Origin: Chersky-840 sp963794615
GTDB lineage: Bacteria > Actinomycetota > Acidimicrobiia > Acidimicrobiales > UBA8190
Assembly (NCBI GenBank): GCA_963794615.1
Contig: CAWCEP010000006.1
Location: 186,001-250,000, forward strand
DNA length: 64,000 nt
Direction: 5' to 3'
A program made the translations under genes and the position numbers. The notes beneath the pieces were generated by a model, which saw nothing but the letters and a program-made list of their open reading frames with translations, did no database searches and was not told the DNA's origin. Shown here piece after piece: positions 8,967-18,818 of the stretch. Every line of letters begins with the position of its first letter. Within the stretch, counting starts at the first letter, position 1.

Positions 8967-11900
8967 TCAGTCCTCGAGGATGTCCATCGCGCCCCGCCGC
9001 CGGCGGCGACGCCGGGTGGCAGAGCCGCCGAACTGGCCGCGGACCAACACCGCGCCGAGCAATACGAAGATCCCGAAGACGGCAACGCTCCCCTCCGGTG
9101 TCGAGGCCGAGGAGGTGGCCACCACCGACACCTCGGATGCAAACCGCTTCGAGCCGCACGCCGCAGTGATCGTCACCTGACCGACTCCCTGCGGAGTCAG
9201 GGAGCTCGAGAACATCCCCGCGCTACTCGCCGTCACGACGCCGACTTGCCGCCCACCCATGAAGATCATGACCTCGGATCCCGGTGCGCAGCCCGCGCCT
9301 GACACCACGACCGATCCGCCCGGTCCGATGGTGGTCTTGTTCAGCTGCAGCGCCCGAACGGGAAGCGGGCTCGTCGCCGACTTCGTCGCGACCGGCGGAG
9401 CCGGAACCTGTCGTGTCGGGCCCGGCACCGGGACGACGAGAACCGCAGAAAGCGTCGGCGCGGGATGCTTCGTCGTCGGTGTGGGACTCCCCTGCCCAAC
9501 GACCGGGAACGATGGCAGCACCGTCACCGGCTCCGCCGTCACGGTCAGGGTGAAGCTCCACGTCCCGGTGTCGCCGTCGGCGTCGGCGTCGGTGCCGCTC
9601 ACGGTGTAGGTGCCGACGGCCAGGGTGCCGGTGGTGGTGATCGCCCCGGTGCCGCTCACGGCCAGGCCCGCGGTCGGGGCGGTCACGGTGTAGGTCACGG
9701 CCCCGGTGGCGCCGGTCACCGCCAGCTGGGCGGCGAAGGTCGACGACCCCGGGACGGTGGCGGTGCCGGTGGTCGGGGCGCCCTGGGTCAAGGTGCCGGC
9801 CGTCACGGTCAGGGTGAAGCTCCACGTCCCGGTGTCGCCGTCGGCGTCGGCGTCGGTGCCGCTCACGGTGTAGGTGCCGACGGCCAGGGTGCCGGTGGTG
9901 GTGATCGCCCCGGTGCCGCTCACGGCCAGGCCCGCGGTCGGGGCGGTCACGGTGTAGGTCACGGCCCCGGTGGCGCCGGTCACCGCCAGCTGGGCGGCGA
10001 AGGTCGACGACCCCGGGACGGTGGCGGTGCCGGTGGTCGGGGCGCCCTGGGTCAAGGTGCCGGCCGTCACGGTCAGGGTGAAGCTCCACGTCCCGGTGTC
10101 GCCGTCGGCGTCGGCGTCGGTGCCGCTCACGGTGTAGGTGCCGACGGCCAGGGTGCCGGTGGTGGTGATGGCCCCGGTGCCGCTCACGGCCAGGCCCGCG
10201 GTCGGGGCGGTCACGGTGTAGGTCACGGCCCCGGTGGCGCCGGTCACCGCCAGCTGGGCGGCGAAGGTCGACGACCCCGGGACGGTGGCGGTGCCGGTGG
10301 TCGGGGCGCCCTGGGTCAAGGTGCCGGCCGTCACGGTCAGGGTGAAGCTCCACGTCCCGGTGTCGCCGTCGGCGTCGGCGTCGGTGCCGCTCACGGTGTA
10401 GGTGCCGACGGCCAGGGTGCCGGTGGTGGTGATGGCCCCGGTGCCGCTCACGGCCAGGCCCGCGGTCGGGGCGGTCACGGTGTAGGTCACGGCCCCGGTG
10501 GCGCCGGTCACCGCCAGCTGGGCGGCGAAGGTCGACGACCCCGGGACGGTGGCGGTGCCGGTGGTCGGGGCGCCCTGGGTCAAGGTGCCGGCCGTCACGG
10601 TCAGGGTGAAGCTCCACGTCCCGGTGTCGCCGTCGGCGTCGGCGTCGGTGCCGCTCACGGTGTAGGTGCCGACGGCCAGGGTGCCGGTGGTGGTGATGGC
10701 CCCGGTGCCGCTCACGGCCAGGCCCGCGGTCGGGGCGGTCACGGTGTAGGTCACGGCCCCGGTGGCGCCGGTCACCGCCAGCTGGGCGGCGAAGGTCGAC
10801 GACCCCGGGACGGTGGCGGTGCCGGTGGTCGGGGCGCCCTGGGTCAAGGTGCCGGCCGTCACGGTCAGGGTGAAGCTCCACGTCCCGGTGTCGCCGTCGG
10901 CGTCGGCGTCGGTGCCGCTCACGGTGTAGGTGCCGACGGCCAGGGTGCCGGTGGTGGTGATGGCCCCGGTGCCGCTCACGGCCAGGCCCGCGGTCGGGGC
11001 GGTCACGGTGTAGGTCACGGCCCCGGTGGCGCCGGTCACCGCCAGCTGGGCGGCGAAGGTCGACGACCCCGCCACGGTGGCGGTGCCGGTGGTCGGGGCG
11101 CCCTGGGTCAGGGTGCCGGCCGTCACGGTCAGGGTGAAGCTCCACGTCCCGGTGTCGCCGTCGGCGTCGGCGTCGGTGCCGCTCACGGTGTAGGTGCCGA
11201 CGGCCAGGGTGCCGGTGGTGGTGATGGCCCCGGTGCCGCTCACGGCCAGGCCCGCGGCCGGGGCGGTCACGGTGTAGGTCACGGCCCCGGTGGCGCCGGT
11301 CACCGCCAGCTGGGCGGCGAAGGTCGACGACCCCGGGACGGTGGCGGTGCCGGTGGTCGGGGCGCCCTGGGTCAAGGTGCCGGCCGTCACGGTCAGGGTG
11401 AAGCTCCACGTCCCGGTGTCGCCGTCGGCGTCGGCGTCGGTGCCGCTCACGGTGTAGGTGCCGACGGCCAGGGTGCCGGTGGTGGTGATGGCCCCGGTGC
11501 CGCTCACGGCCAGGCCCGCGGCCGGGGCGGTCACGGTGTAGGTCACGGCCCCGGTGGCGCCGGTCACCGCCAGCTGGGCGGCGAAGGTCGACGACCCCGG
11601 GACGGTGGCGGTGCCGGTGGTCGGGGCGCCCTGGGTCAAGGTGCCGGCCGTCACGGTCAGGGTGAAGCTCCACGTCCCGGTGTCGCCGTCGGCGTCGGCG
11701 TCGGTGCCGCTCACGGTGTAGGTGCCGACGGCCAGGGTGCCGGTGGTGGTGATGGCCCCGGTGCCGCTCACGGCCAGGCCCGCGGTCGGGGCGGTCACGG
11801 TGTAGGTCACGGCCCCGGTGGCGCCGGTCACCGCCAGCTGGGCGGCGAAGGTCGACGACCCCGGGACGGTGGCGGTGCCGGTGGTCGGGGCGCCCTGGGT

Positions 11901-14900
11901 CAGGGTGCCGGCCGTCACGGTCAGGGTGAAGCTCCACGTCCCGGTGTCGCCGTCGGCGTCGGCGTCGGTGCCGCTCACGGTGTAGGTGCCGACGGCCAGG
12001 GTGCCGGTGGTGGTGATGGCCCCGGTGCCGCTCACGGCCAGGCCCGCGGTCGGGGCGGTCACGGTGTAGGTCACGGCCCCGGTGGCGCCGGTCACCGCCA
12101 GCTGGGCGGCGAAGGTCGACGACCCCGGGACGGTGGCGGTGCCGGTGGTCGGGGCGCCCTGGGTCAGGGTGCCGGCCGTCACGGTCAGGGTGAAGCTCCA
12201 CGTCCCGGTGTCGCCGTCGGCGTCGGCGTCGGTGCCGCTCACGGTGTAGGTGCCGACGGCCAGGGTGCCGGTGGTGGTGATGGCCCCGGTGCCGCTCACG
12301 GCCAGGCCCGCGGTCGGGGCGGTCACGGTGTAGGTCACGGCCCCGGTGGCGCCGGTCACCGCCAGCTGGGCGGCGAAGGTCGACGACCCCGGGACGGTGG
12401 CGGTGCCGGTGGTCGGGGCGCCCTGGGTCAGGGTGCCGGCCGTCACGGTCAGGGTGAAGCTCCACGTCCCGGTGTCGCCGTCGGCGTCGGCGTCGGTGCC
12501 GCTCACGGTGTAGGTGCCGACGGCCAGGGTGCCGGTGGTGGTGATGGCCCCGGTGCCGCTCACGGCCAGGCCCGCGGCCGGGGCGGTCACGGTGTAGGTC
12601 ACGGCCCCGGTGGCGCCGGTCACCGCCAGCTGGGCGGCGAAGGTCGACGACCCCGGGACGGTGGCGGTGCCGGTGGTCGGGGCGCCCTGGGTCAAGGTGC
12701 CGGCCGTCACGGTCAGGGTGAAGCTCCACGTCCCGGTGTCGCCGTCGGCGTCGGCGTCGGTGCCGCTCACGGTGTAGGTGCCGACGGCCAGGGTGCCGGT
12801 GGTGGTGATGGCCCCGGTGCCGCTCACGGCCAGGCCCGCCGTCGGGGCGGTCACGGTGTAGGTCACGGCCCCGGTGGCGCCGGTCACCGCCAGCTGGGCG
12901 GCGAAGGTCGACGACCCCGGGACGGTGGCGGTGCCGGTGGTCGGGGCGCCCTGGGTCAAGGTGCCGGCCGTCACGGTCAGGGTGAAGCTCCACGTCCCGG
13001 TGTCGCCGTCGGCGTCGGCGTCGGTGCCGCTCACGGTGTAGGTGCCGACGGCCAGGGTGCCGGTGGTGGTGATGGCCCCGGTGCCGCTCACGGCCAGGCC
13101 CGCGGTCGGGGCGGTCACGGTGTAGGTCACGGCCCCGGTGGCGCCGGTCACCGCCAGCTGGGCGGCGAAGGTCGACGACCCCGGCACGGTGGCGGTGCCG
13201 GTGGTCGGGGCGCCCTGGGTCAGGGTGCCGGCCGTCACGGTCAGGGTGAAGCTCCACGTCCCGGTGTCGCCGTCGGCGTCGGCGTCGGTGCCGCTCACGG
13301 TGTAGGTGCCGACGGCCAGGGTGCCGGTGGTGGTGATGGCCCCGGTGCCGCTCACGGCCAGGCCCGCGGTCGGGGCGGTCACGGTGTAGGTCACGGCCCC
13401 GGTGGCGCCGGTCACCGCCAGCTGGGCGGCGAAGGTCGACGACCCCGCCACGGTGGCGGTGCCGGTGGTCGGGGCGCCCTGGGTCAAGGTGCCGGCCGTC
13501 ACGGTCAGGGTGAAGCTCCACGTCCCGGTGTCGCCGTCGGCGTCGGCGTCGGTGCCGCTCACGGTGTAGGTGCCGACGGCCAGGGTGCCGGTGGTGGTGA
13601 TGGCCCCGGTGCCGCTCACGGCCAGGCCCGCGGTCGGGGCGGTCACGGTGTAGGTCACGGCCCCGGTGGCGCCGGTCACCGCCAGCTGGGCGGCGAAGGT
13701 CGACGACCCCGGGACGGTGGCGGTGCCGGTGGTCGGGGCGCCCTGGGTCAGGGTGCCGGCCGTCACGGTCAGGGTGAAGCTCCACGTCCCGGTGTCGCCG
13801 TCGGCGTCGGCGTCGGTGCCGCTCACGGTGTAGGTGCCGACGGCCAGGGTGCCGGTGGTGGTGATGGCCCCGGTGCCGCTCACGGCCAGGCCCGCGGCCG
13901 GGGCGGTCACGGTGTAGGTCACGGCCCCGGTGGCGCCGGTCACCGCCAGCTGGGCGGCGAAGGTCGACGACCCCGGGACGGTGGCGGTGCCGGTGGTCGG
14001 GGCGCCCTGGGTCAGGGTGCCGGCCGTCACGGTCAGGGTGAAGCTCCACGTCCCGGTGTCGCCGTCGGCGTCGGCGTCGGTGCCGCTCACGGTGTAGGTG
14101 CCGACGGCCAGGGTGCCGGTGGTGGTGATGGCCCCGGTGCCGCTCACGGCCAGGCCCGCGGTCGGGGCGGTCACGGTGTAGGTCACGGCCCCGGTGGCGC
14201 CGGTCACCGCCAGCTGGGCGGCGAAGGTCGACGACCCCGGGACGGTGGCGGTGCCGGTGGTCGGGGCGCCCTGGGTCAAGGTGCCGGCCGTCACGGTCAG
14301 GGTGAAGCTCCACGTCCCGGTGTCGCCGTCGGCGTCGGCGTCGGTGCCGCTCACGGTGTAGGTGCCGACGGCCAGGGTGCCGGTGGTGGTGATGGCCCCG
14401 GTGCCGCTCACGGCCAGGCCCGCCGTCGGGGCGGTCACGGTGTAGGTCACGGCCCCGGTGGCGCCGGTCACCGCCAGCTGGGCGGCGAAGGTCGACGACC
14501 CCGGGACGGTGGCGGTGCCGGTGGTCGGGGCGCCCTGGGTCAAGGTGCCGGCCGTCACGGTCAGGGTGAAGCTCCACGTCCCGGTGTCGCCGTCGGCGTC
14601 GGCGTCGGTGCCGCTCACGGTGTAGGTGCCGACGGCCAGGGTGCCGGTGGTGGTGATGGCCCCGGTGCCGCTCACGGCCAGGCCCGCGGCCGGGGCGGTC
14701 ACGGTGTAGGTCACGGCCCCGGTGGCGCCGGTCACCGCCAGCTGGGCGGCGAAGGTCGACGACCCCGGGACGGTGGCGGTGCCGGTGGTCGGGGCGCCCT
14801 GGGTCAGGGTGCCGGCCGTCACGGTCAGGGTGAAGCTCCACGTCCCGGTGTCGCCGTCGGCGTCGGCGTCGGTGCCGCTCACGGTGTAGGTGCCGACGGC

Positions 14901-17900
14901 CAGGGTGCCGGTGGTGGTGATGGCCCCGGTGCCGCTCACGGCCAGGCCCGCGGCCGGGGCGGTCACGGTGTAGGTCACGGCCCCGGTGGCGCCGGTCACC
15001 GCCAGCTGGGCGGCGAAGGTCGACGACCCCGGGACGGTGGCGGTGCCGGTGGTCGGGGCGCCCTGGGTCAAGGTGCCGGCCGTCACGGTCAGGGTGAAGC
15101 TCCACGTCCCGGTGTCGCCGTCGGCGTCGGCGTCGGTGCCGCTCACGGTGTAGGTGCCGACGGCCAGGGTGCCGGTGGTGGTGATGGCCCCGGTGCCGCT
15201 CACGGCCAGGCCCGCGGTCGGGGCGGTCACGGTGTAGGTCACGGCCCCGGTGGCGCCGGTCACCGCCAGCTGGGCGGCGAAGGTCGACGACCCCGGGACG
15301 GTGGCGGTGCCGGTGGTCGGGGCGCCCTGGGTCAGGGTGCCGGCCGTCACGGTCAGGGTGAAGCTCCACGTCCCGGTGTCGCCGTCGGCGTCGGCGTCGG
15401 TGCCGCTCACGGTGTAGGTGCCGACGGCCAGGGTGCCGGTGGTGGTGATGGCCCCGGTGCCGCTCACGGCCAGGCCCGCGGTCGGGGCGGTCACGGTGTA
15501 GGTCACGGCCCCGGTGGCGCCGGTCACCGCCAGCTGGGCGGCGAAGGTCGACGACCCCGGGACGGTGGCGGTGCCGGTGGTCGGGGCGCCCTGGGTCAAG
15601 GTGCCGGCCGTCACGGTCAGGGTGTCCGACGACGTGACCTGGGCGGCGTCCCCGCTTCCGGCCTGAGCGGTGTTGACGATGGTGTCGCCGACGGTCGTGT
15701 CGGTCACCTGCGCGGGGACGATGATGTCGGGAAGTGCCGTGACGGGTGACACTCCCCCTTCCGGGGGCGTGTACGTGCAATTCACGTAGTACGCCATGAA
15801 GGTCGGATTCAGGACCGACGCCGAGCAGTCCCAGTTGGTTCCGGACGGAAGGGCGGTGAGGACCGTGCCCGCCGGCAGCGGGTCGGTCACCGTGATCGGG
15901 TCCGACTCGGCTTGGCCCGACTGCACGGTGACGCCGAGGATGTAGTTGAAGTCCGTGCCGGCGGGAACTTGGCCGCTGGTGTTGTCACCGACGTTGAGGC
16001 CGATGCTTACGGGCGCTTGGGCCACGGTGACGGTGTCACTGGCAAAGATCTCGGTGGAGTCGGAGGAGGACGCCGTGGGACTGGAATCGGTGATCTGGTC
16101 ACCGACCGTCGTGTCGGCCATGAAGGCGGGCACCACGATGGGCTCCAGTGTCGTCCCCGGCGCGATCGGAGAGCTCGGTGTGTAGACACAGTCGACGGTA
16201 TTCGTCGACACATTGGTCGCCGAGCAGTCCCAGTTGGGGTCCGACGGGGTCGGCACGGCCTGGAGGCCCACCCCGGTGGGAGTGGTCTCGGTCAAGGTGA
16301 TCGGCTGGGACTCCGGTTGACCACCGGCACCGACGGTGACCGTGAGGGTGTAGGAGAACGGCGTTCCTCCGTAGATGGTGCCGGGCGGGCTCCCCGAGTC
16401 CGTCTCGGTGAGCCCGAGCTCGACGTTCTCCGACGACGAGACGGTGATGGTGTCGGTGGCGGTTGCCGCCGCATAAAACGGGGCCGAGTCGGCCGACGAC
16501 ACCGTGTCGGACACCTGGAACTGGTCCCCCGCTTGGACGGTGGACGCGAGTTGGACTGGAACTGTGACGTCGGGTGGGGAACTGCCTTGGCCCAGGGGGA
16601 GGCCGCCGGTGTACGTGCAGCTCACCGATTGCCCCGCGCTCGCCGAGCAGTCCCAGTCGGTGCCGAACGGTGTTCCGGTGAGAACCAGCGCGCTCGGCAG
16701 CGTGGACGTGATGGTCGGAGCCGAGCTCTCGGCGGGGCCGTTGGCGTCGACCAAGGCCCCCAGGGTGAGAGTGAAAGACGGAGAGCCGAGCGGCACCGCT
16801 CCTGCGTCGGAATCCGAGATGGCGGCATCGAGCAGAGGGTTGGGCGCCGTGAGGGTCACCGTGTCTGTGGCCGATGCGTAGCTGAGCGAGTCGGTGGACG
16901 ACACCGAGGCGGTGTCGGTGACGGTGTCACCGGGGTTGCCCGTTGTCGTGGCGACGGGGACCGACACCGGTGGCAGGGTGTCCCCCGCCGCGATCGGTGA
17001 TGTCGGGGTATAGGTGCAGTCGGCGGTGTTGGTCGTCGTGCTCGTGGCCGAGCAGTCCCACCCCGTTCCCGAGGGAGTGCCCGCCAAGATCTGGGTGCTC
17101 GGCAGATGGTCGACCAGCGTCACCGGATCGCCCTCGGAAACGGCCGAGCTCGAAGCCACCCGGGGGGTGAGGACGTAGTTGAAGCTGTCGCCGATCCCCA
17201 CCGACCCGCCACTGTCGTCCCCCGCCGACAGCGCAAGGGTCGTGAGTGGATTGCCACTTTGCGTCGTCGTGGACAGGTTGTCGATCTCGTGGACGTCGGA
17301 CCCGGACCCGGTCGACGCCGCCACCGCAAAGGTGAGCTGGGACGGGATGCCCGTCACCTGTTGCCCGGTGGCAGGGTCGTAGTAGAAGTTCGGGAGCGGG
17401 CCCGAGGTGATCGTGGTGGGCGAGGAGTCGCCCACCGGCTGCAGGGTCACCGTGTAGGTCGGGTTGTTGGGGTCGCTGGTGTCGATCACGATGTGCACCG
17501 TGATCTCCGAGGATGCGAAGTCGGCACCGTGCAGCTGGATGCCACTCGACCCCAACGGGTCGGGGCTGTCCTCGAGCGACGACGCCAGCAGGCAGTATCC
17601 CGAGGTCCCGTCGCCAGGGCCGTGGACGGTGACCTCGTTGGGGAAGTAACCCGCCCACGAGGGGTCCGAATTGTGACAGTCGTTGCCTTCGTAGGTGGTG
17701 GTGCTGAAGTTCCCGTACTCGTCGAGACCCACGCCGAGGTACCCGGCCGGCATGCCCGGCGTGGACCCGTCGGTCGAGTACCCCAGGGCGCCGCCGGCGC
17801 TTCCCACCGCTCCGGGGTTGGGGGGCGCCGCCGCCAGGTCGAACGAGATGCCGTCCGCATAGGTGGCGCCCAGGGGGGAGCCGCCGTACATGTGGGTGTC

Positions 17901-18818
17901 GAAGGTGATGTCGAGGCCGTCGACGGTGGGGAAGGAACCCCCGTAGATGACGTTGGAGGCCTCCCCGAAGCCGCCATCGGTCAGCATGAGCGACCCCGAG
18001 CCGTCCGCGTCCGGGGTCGCCGCGTTGCAGTTCTGGATGCTCGAGGGCGACGCCGTGACGTGGAGGGTGTAGCTCCACACCCCGGTATTGGTCCCGTCGG
18101 TGTCGGTTCCCGACACCGGGTAGATCCCCACCGACAGTGGGCCCGTGGTGGTCACCGCGCCCGAGCTCGATACGACGACGTCGGGAGAGCTCGTCGTGGG
18201 GGTGAAGGTCACCGGACCGCTGTTGCCGGTTGTCGCGAGTTGGTCGGTGAAGGCTGCGCTGCTACTCGTCGTGGTGGTGTTGGCGCTCGGCGCACTCTGG
18301 GTGATCGACGAAGAGGACGATACGACGTCGAGGGTGTAGCTCCACACGCCGGTGTTGGTCCCGTCGCTGTCGGTTCCCGACACCGGGTAGGTACCGACCG
18401 ACAGTGAGCCCGTGGTCGTCACCGCGCCCGAGCTCGATACGACGACGTCGGGAGAGCTCGTCGTGGTGGTGAAGGTCACCGGCCCGCTGTTGCCGGCCGT
18501 CGCGATCTGGTCGGTGAACGTCGAGCTCGAGTCGACCGTGGTCGTATTCGACGTCGGACTGCCCTGGGAGATGGTGGCCGCGGTGAGACACGGGAACGAC
18601 TGACCCTCGTCTCCGGTAGCACCGTTGGACGCGACCGCGACGTTCGACGACGACGTCGAGTTGGCGAAGGTGTCGTTGATGAGCGTTGTCGCCGCTGCCG
18701 CCAGTCCCGAGTCGATGGGTGACAACGCCAAGACGCCACTGAGTAGCGTCGTAGCTCCGCAGAGCGCGATTGCCTTGAAAGCGCGTGACCGAGTCAGCCG
18801 TGTCGAGAATCGCGCCAT
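8967..18818 (-). CDS. Giant secreted surface protein with 23 near-identical 88-aa repeats
   Basis: The product is 3283 aa. ATG 18818 follows an AGGGA Shine-Dalgarno. Residues 1 to about 42 form a signal peptide. Residues about 80-258 hold two diverged copies of the repeat. Residues about 265-525 resemble an L-type lectin fold (GGFGEASNVIYGG, GISFDLAAA, LGVGLDEYGNF). Residues about 525-1065 hold four DUF11-type repeats with the signature WDCSA and CxYTP, a Cys pair in each. Residues about 1067-3090 are 23 tandem 88-aa units beginning AGTLTQGAPTTGTAT and ending WSFTLTVT. The C-terminus has a Pro-rich linker, an Ig/IPT-like domain (GGSVVVSGAGCAPG), one TM helix (VAVFGIFVLLGAVLV) and a seven-Arg tail. 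No clear LPxTG motif is seen. The layout fits a long stalk displaying a lectin tip, so an adhesin role is likely but inferred. Codon use is uniform, with no sign of a frameshift. Confidence 0.9.
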   Translation of the reverse strand: MARFSTRLTRSRAFKAIALCGATTLLSGVLALSPIDSGLAAAATTLINDTFANSTSSSNVAVASNGATGDEGQSFPCLTAATISQGSPTSNTTTVDSSSTFTDQIATAGNSGPVTFTTTTSSPDVVVSSSGAVTTTGSLSVGTYPVSGTDSDGTNTGVWSYTLDVVSSSSSITQSAPSANTTTTSSSAAFTDQLATTGNSGPVTFTPTTSSPDVVVSSSGAVTTTGPLSVGIYPVSGTDTDGTNTGVWSYTLHVTASPSSIQNCNAATPDADGSGSLMLTDGGFGEASNVIYGGSFPTVDGLDITFDTHMYGGSPLGATYADGISFDLAAAPPNPGAVGSAGGALGYSTDGSTPGMPAGYLGVGLDEYGNFSTTTYEGNDCHNSDPSWAGYFPNEVTVHGPGDGTSGYCLLASSLEDSPDPLGSSGIQLHGADFASSEITVHIVIDTSDPNNPTYTVTLQPVGDSSPTTITSGPLPNFYYDPATGQQVTGIPSQLTFAVAASTGSGSDVHEIDNLSTTTQSGNPLTTLALSAGDDSGGSVGIGDSFNYVLTPRVASSSAVSEGDPVTLVDHLPSTQILAGTPSGTGWDCSATSTTTNTADCTYTPTSPIAAGDTLPPVSVPVATTTGNPGDTVTDTASVSSTDSLSYASATDTVTLTAPNPLLDAAISDSDAGAVPLGSPSFTLTLGALVDANGPAESSAPTITSTLPSALVLTGTPFGTDWDCSASAGQSVSCTYTGGLPLGQGSSPPDVTVPVQLASTVQAGDQFQVSDTVSSADSAPFYAAATATDTITVSSSENVELGLTETDSGSPPGTIYGGTPFSYTLTVTVGAGGQPESQPITLTETTPTGVGLQAVPTPSDPNWDCSATNVSTNTVDCVYTPSSPIAPGTTLEPIVVPAFMADTTVGDQITDSSPTASSSDSTEIFASDTVTVAQAPVSIGLNVGDNTSGQVPAGTDFNYILGVTVQSGQAESDPITVTDPLPAGTVLTALPSGTNWDCSASVLNPTFMAYYVNCTYTPPEGGVSPVTALPDIIVPAQVTDTTVGDTIVNTAQAGSGDAAQVTSSDTLTVTAGTLTQGAPTTGTATVPGSSTFAAQLAVTGATGAVTYTVTAPTAGLAVSGTGAITTTGTLAVGTYTVSGTDADADGDTGTWSFTLTVTAGTLTQGAPTTGTATVPGSSTFAAQLAVTGATGAVTYTVTAPTAGLAVSGTGAITTTGTLAVGTYTVSGTDADADGDTGTWSFTLTVTAGTLTQGAPTTGTATVPGSSTFAAQLAVTGATGAVTYTVTAPAAGLAVSGTGAITTTGTLAVGTYTVSGTDADADGDTGTWSFTLTVTAGTLTQGAPTTGTATVPGSSTFAAQLAVTGATGAVTYTVTAPAAGLAVSGTGAITTTGTLAVGTYTVSGTDADADGDTGTWSFTLTVTAGTLTQGAPTTGTATVPGSSTFAAQLAVTGATGAVTYTVTAPTAGLAVSGTGAITTTGTLAVGTYTVSGTDADADGDTGTWSFTLTVTAGTLTQGAPTTGTATVPGSSTFAAQLAVTGATGAVTYTVTAPTAGLAVSGTGAITTTGTLAVGTYTVSGTDADADGDTGTWSFTLTVTAGTLTQGAPTTGTATVPGSSTFAAQLAVTGATGAVTYTVTAPAAGLAVSGTGAITTTGTLAVGTYTVSGTDADADGDTGTWSFTLTVTAGTLTQGAPTTGTATVPGSSTFAAQLAVTGATGAVTYTVTAPTAGLAVSGTGAITTTGTLAVGTYTVSGTDADADGDTGTWSFTLTVTAGTLTQGAPTTGTATVAGSSTFAAQLAVTGATGAVTYTVTAPTAGLAVSGTGAITTTGTLAVGTYTVSGTDADADGDTGTWSFTLTVTAGTLTQGAPTTGTATVPGSSTFAAQLAVTGATGAVTYTVTAPTAGLAVSGTGAITTTGTLAVGTYTVSGTDADADGDTGTWSFTLTVTAGTLTQGAPTTGTATVPGSSTFAAQLAVTGATGAVTYTVTAPTAGLAVSGTGAITTTGTLAVGTYTVSGTDADADGDTGTWSFTLTVTAGTLTQGAPTTGTATVPGSSTFAAQLAVTGATGAVTYTVTAPAAGLAVSGTGAITTTGTLAVGTYTVSGTDADADGDTGTWSFTLTVTAGTLTQGAPTTGTATVPGSSTFAAQLAVTGATGAVTYTVTAPTAGLAVSGTGAITTTGTLAVGTYTVSGTDADADGDTGTWSFTLTVTAGTLTQGAPTTGTATVPGSSTFAAQLAVTGATGAVTYTVTAPTAGLAVSGTGAITTTGTLAVGTYTVSGTDADADGDTGTWSFTLTVTAGTLTQGAPTTGTATVPGSSTFAAQLAVTGATGAVTYTVTAPTAGLAVSGTGAITTTGTLAVGTYTVSGTDADADGDTGTWSFTLTVTAGTLTQGAPTTGTATVPGSSTFAAQLAVTGATGAVTYTVTAPAAGLAVSGTGAITTTGTLAVGTYTVSGTDADADGDTGTWSFTLTVTAGTLTQGAPTTGTATVPGSSTFAAQLAVTGATGAVTYTVTAPAAGLAVSGTGAITTTGTLAVGTYTVSGTDADADGDTGTWSFTLTVTAGTLTQGAPTTGTATVAGSSTFAAQLAVTGATGAVTYTVTAPTAGLAVSGTGAITTTGTLAVGTYTVSGTDADADGDTGTWSFTLTVTAGTLTQGAPTTGTATVPGSSTFAAQLAVTGATGAVTYTVTAPTAGLAVSGTGAITTTGTLAVGTYTVSGTDADADGDTGTWSFTLTVTAGTLTQGAPTTGTATVPGSSTFAAQLAVTGATGAVTYTVTAPTAGLAVSGTGAITTTGTLAVGTYTVSGTDADADGDTGTWSFTLTVTAGTLTQGAPTTGTATVPGSSTFAAQLAVTGATGAVTYTVTAPTAGLAVSGTGAITTTGTLAVGTYTVSGTDADADGDTGTWSFTLTVTAGTLTQGAPTTGTATVPGSSTFAAQLAVTGATGAVTYTVTAPTAGLAVSGTGAITTTGTLAVGTYTVSGTDADADGDTGTWSFTLTVTAGTLTQGAPTTGTATVPGSSTFAAQLAVTGATGAVTYTVTAPTAGLAVSGTGAITTTGTLAVGTYTVSGTDADADGDTGTWSFTLTVTAEPVTVLPSFPVVGQGSPTPTTKHPAPTLSAVLVVPVPGPTRQVPAPPVATKSATSPLPVRALQLNKTTIGPGGSVVVSGAGCAPGSEVMIFMGGRQVGVVTASSAGMFSSSLTPQGVGQVTITAACGSKRFASEVSVVATSSASTPEGSVAVFGIFVLLGAVLVRGQFGGSATRRRRRRRGAMDILED
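9550..15621. repeat. Array of 23 tandem 264-bp units
   Basis: The anchor GTGAAGCTCCACGT recurs every 264 bp from 9550; 6072 bp divided by 264 gives exactly 23 units with no length change. Copies differ at only a few sites. One Thr/Ala choice gives APTAGL or APAAGL. One Pro/Ala choice gives TVPGSS or TVAGSS (two copies). A few silent changes exist, such as GTCAAGG/GTCAGGG. Variants are scattered rather than clustered, as expected from repeated unequal crossing-over or gene conversion. The unit is a multiple of three, so copy number can change without breaking the frame. The array lies wholly inside the giant surface protein gene. Assemblies often miscount such arrays, so 23 is the count in this sequence only. 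Confidence 0.95.

Noticed and set aside
9550..15621. CRISPR array
   Set aside because: The repeats are 264 bp, directly adjacent and coding. There are no unique spacers and no cas genes.
9465..15749. Plus-strand open frame of 2094 codons opposite the giant gene
   Set aside because: It arises because the 264-bp repeat is a multiple of three and GC-rich, so every frame stays open in each copy. The product is a monotonous Gly/His/Arg sequence with no signal or domain.
9223..15780. Second minus-strand open frame of 2185 codons in the repeat array
   Set aside because: Same cause as above. The real frame has a signal peptide, lectin-like and DUF11 domains and a membrane anchor.
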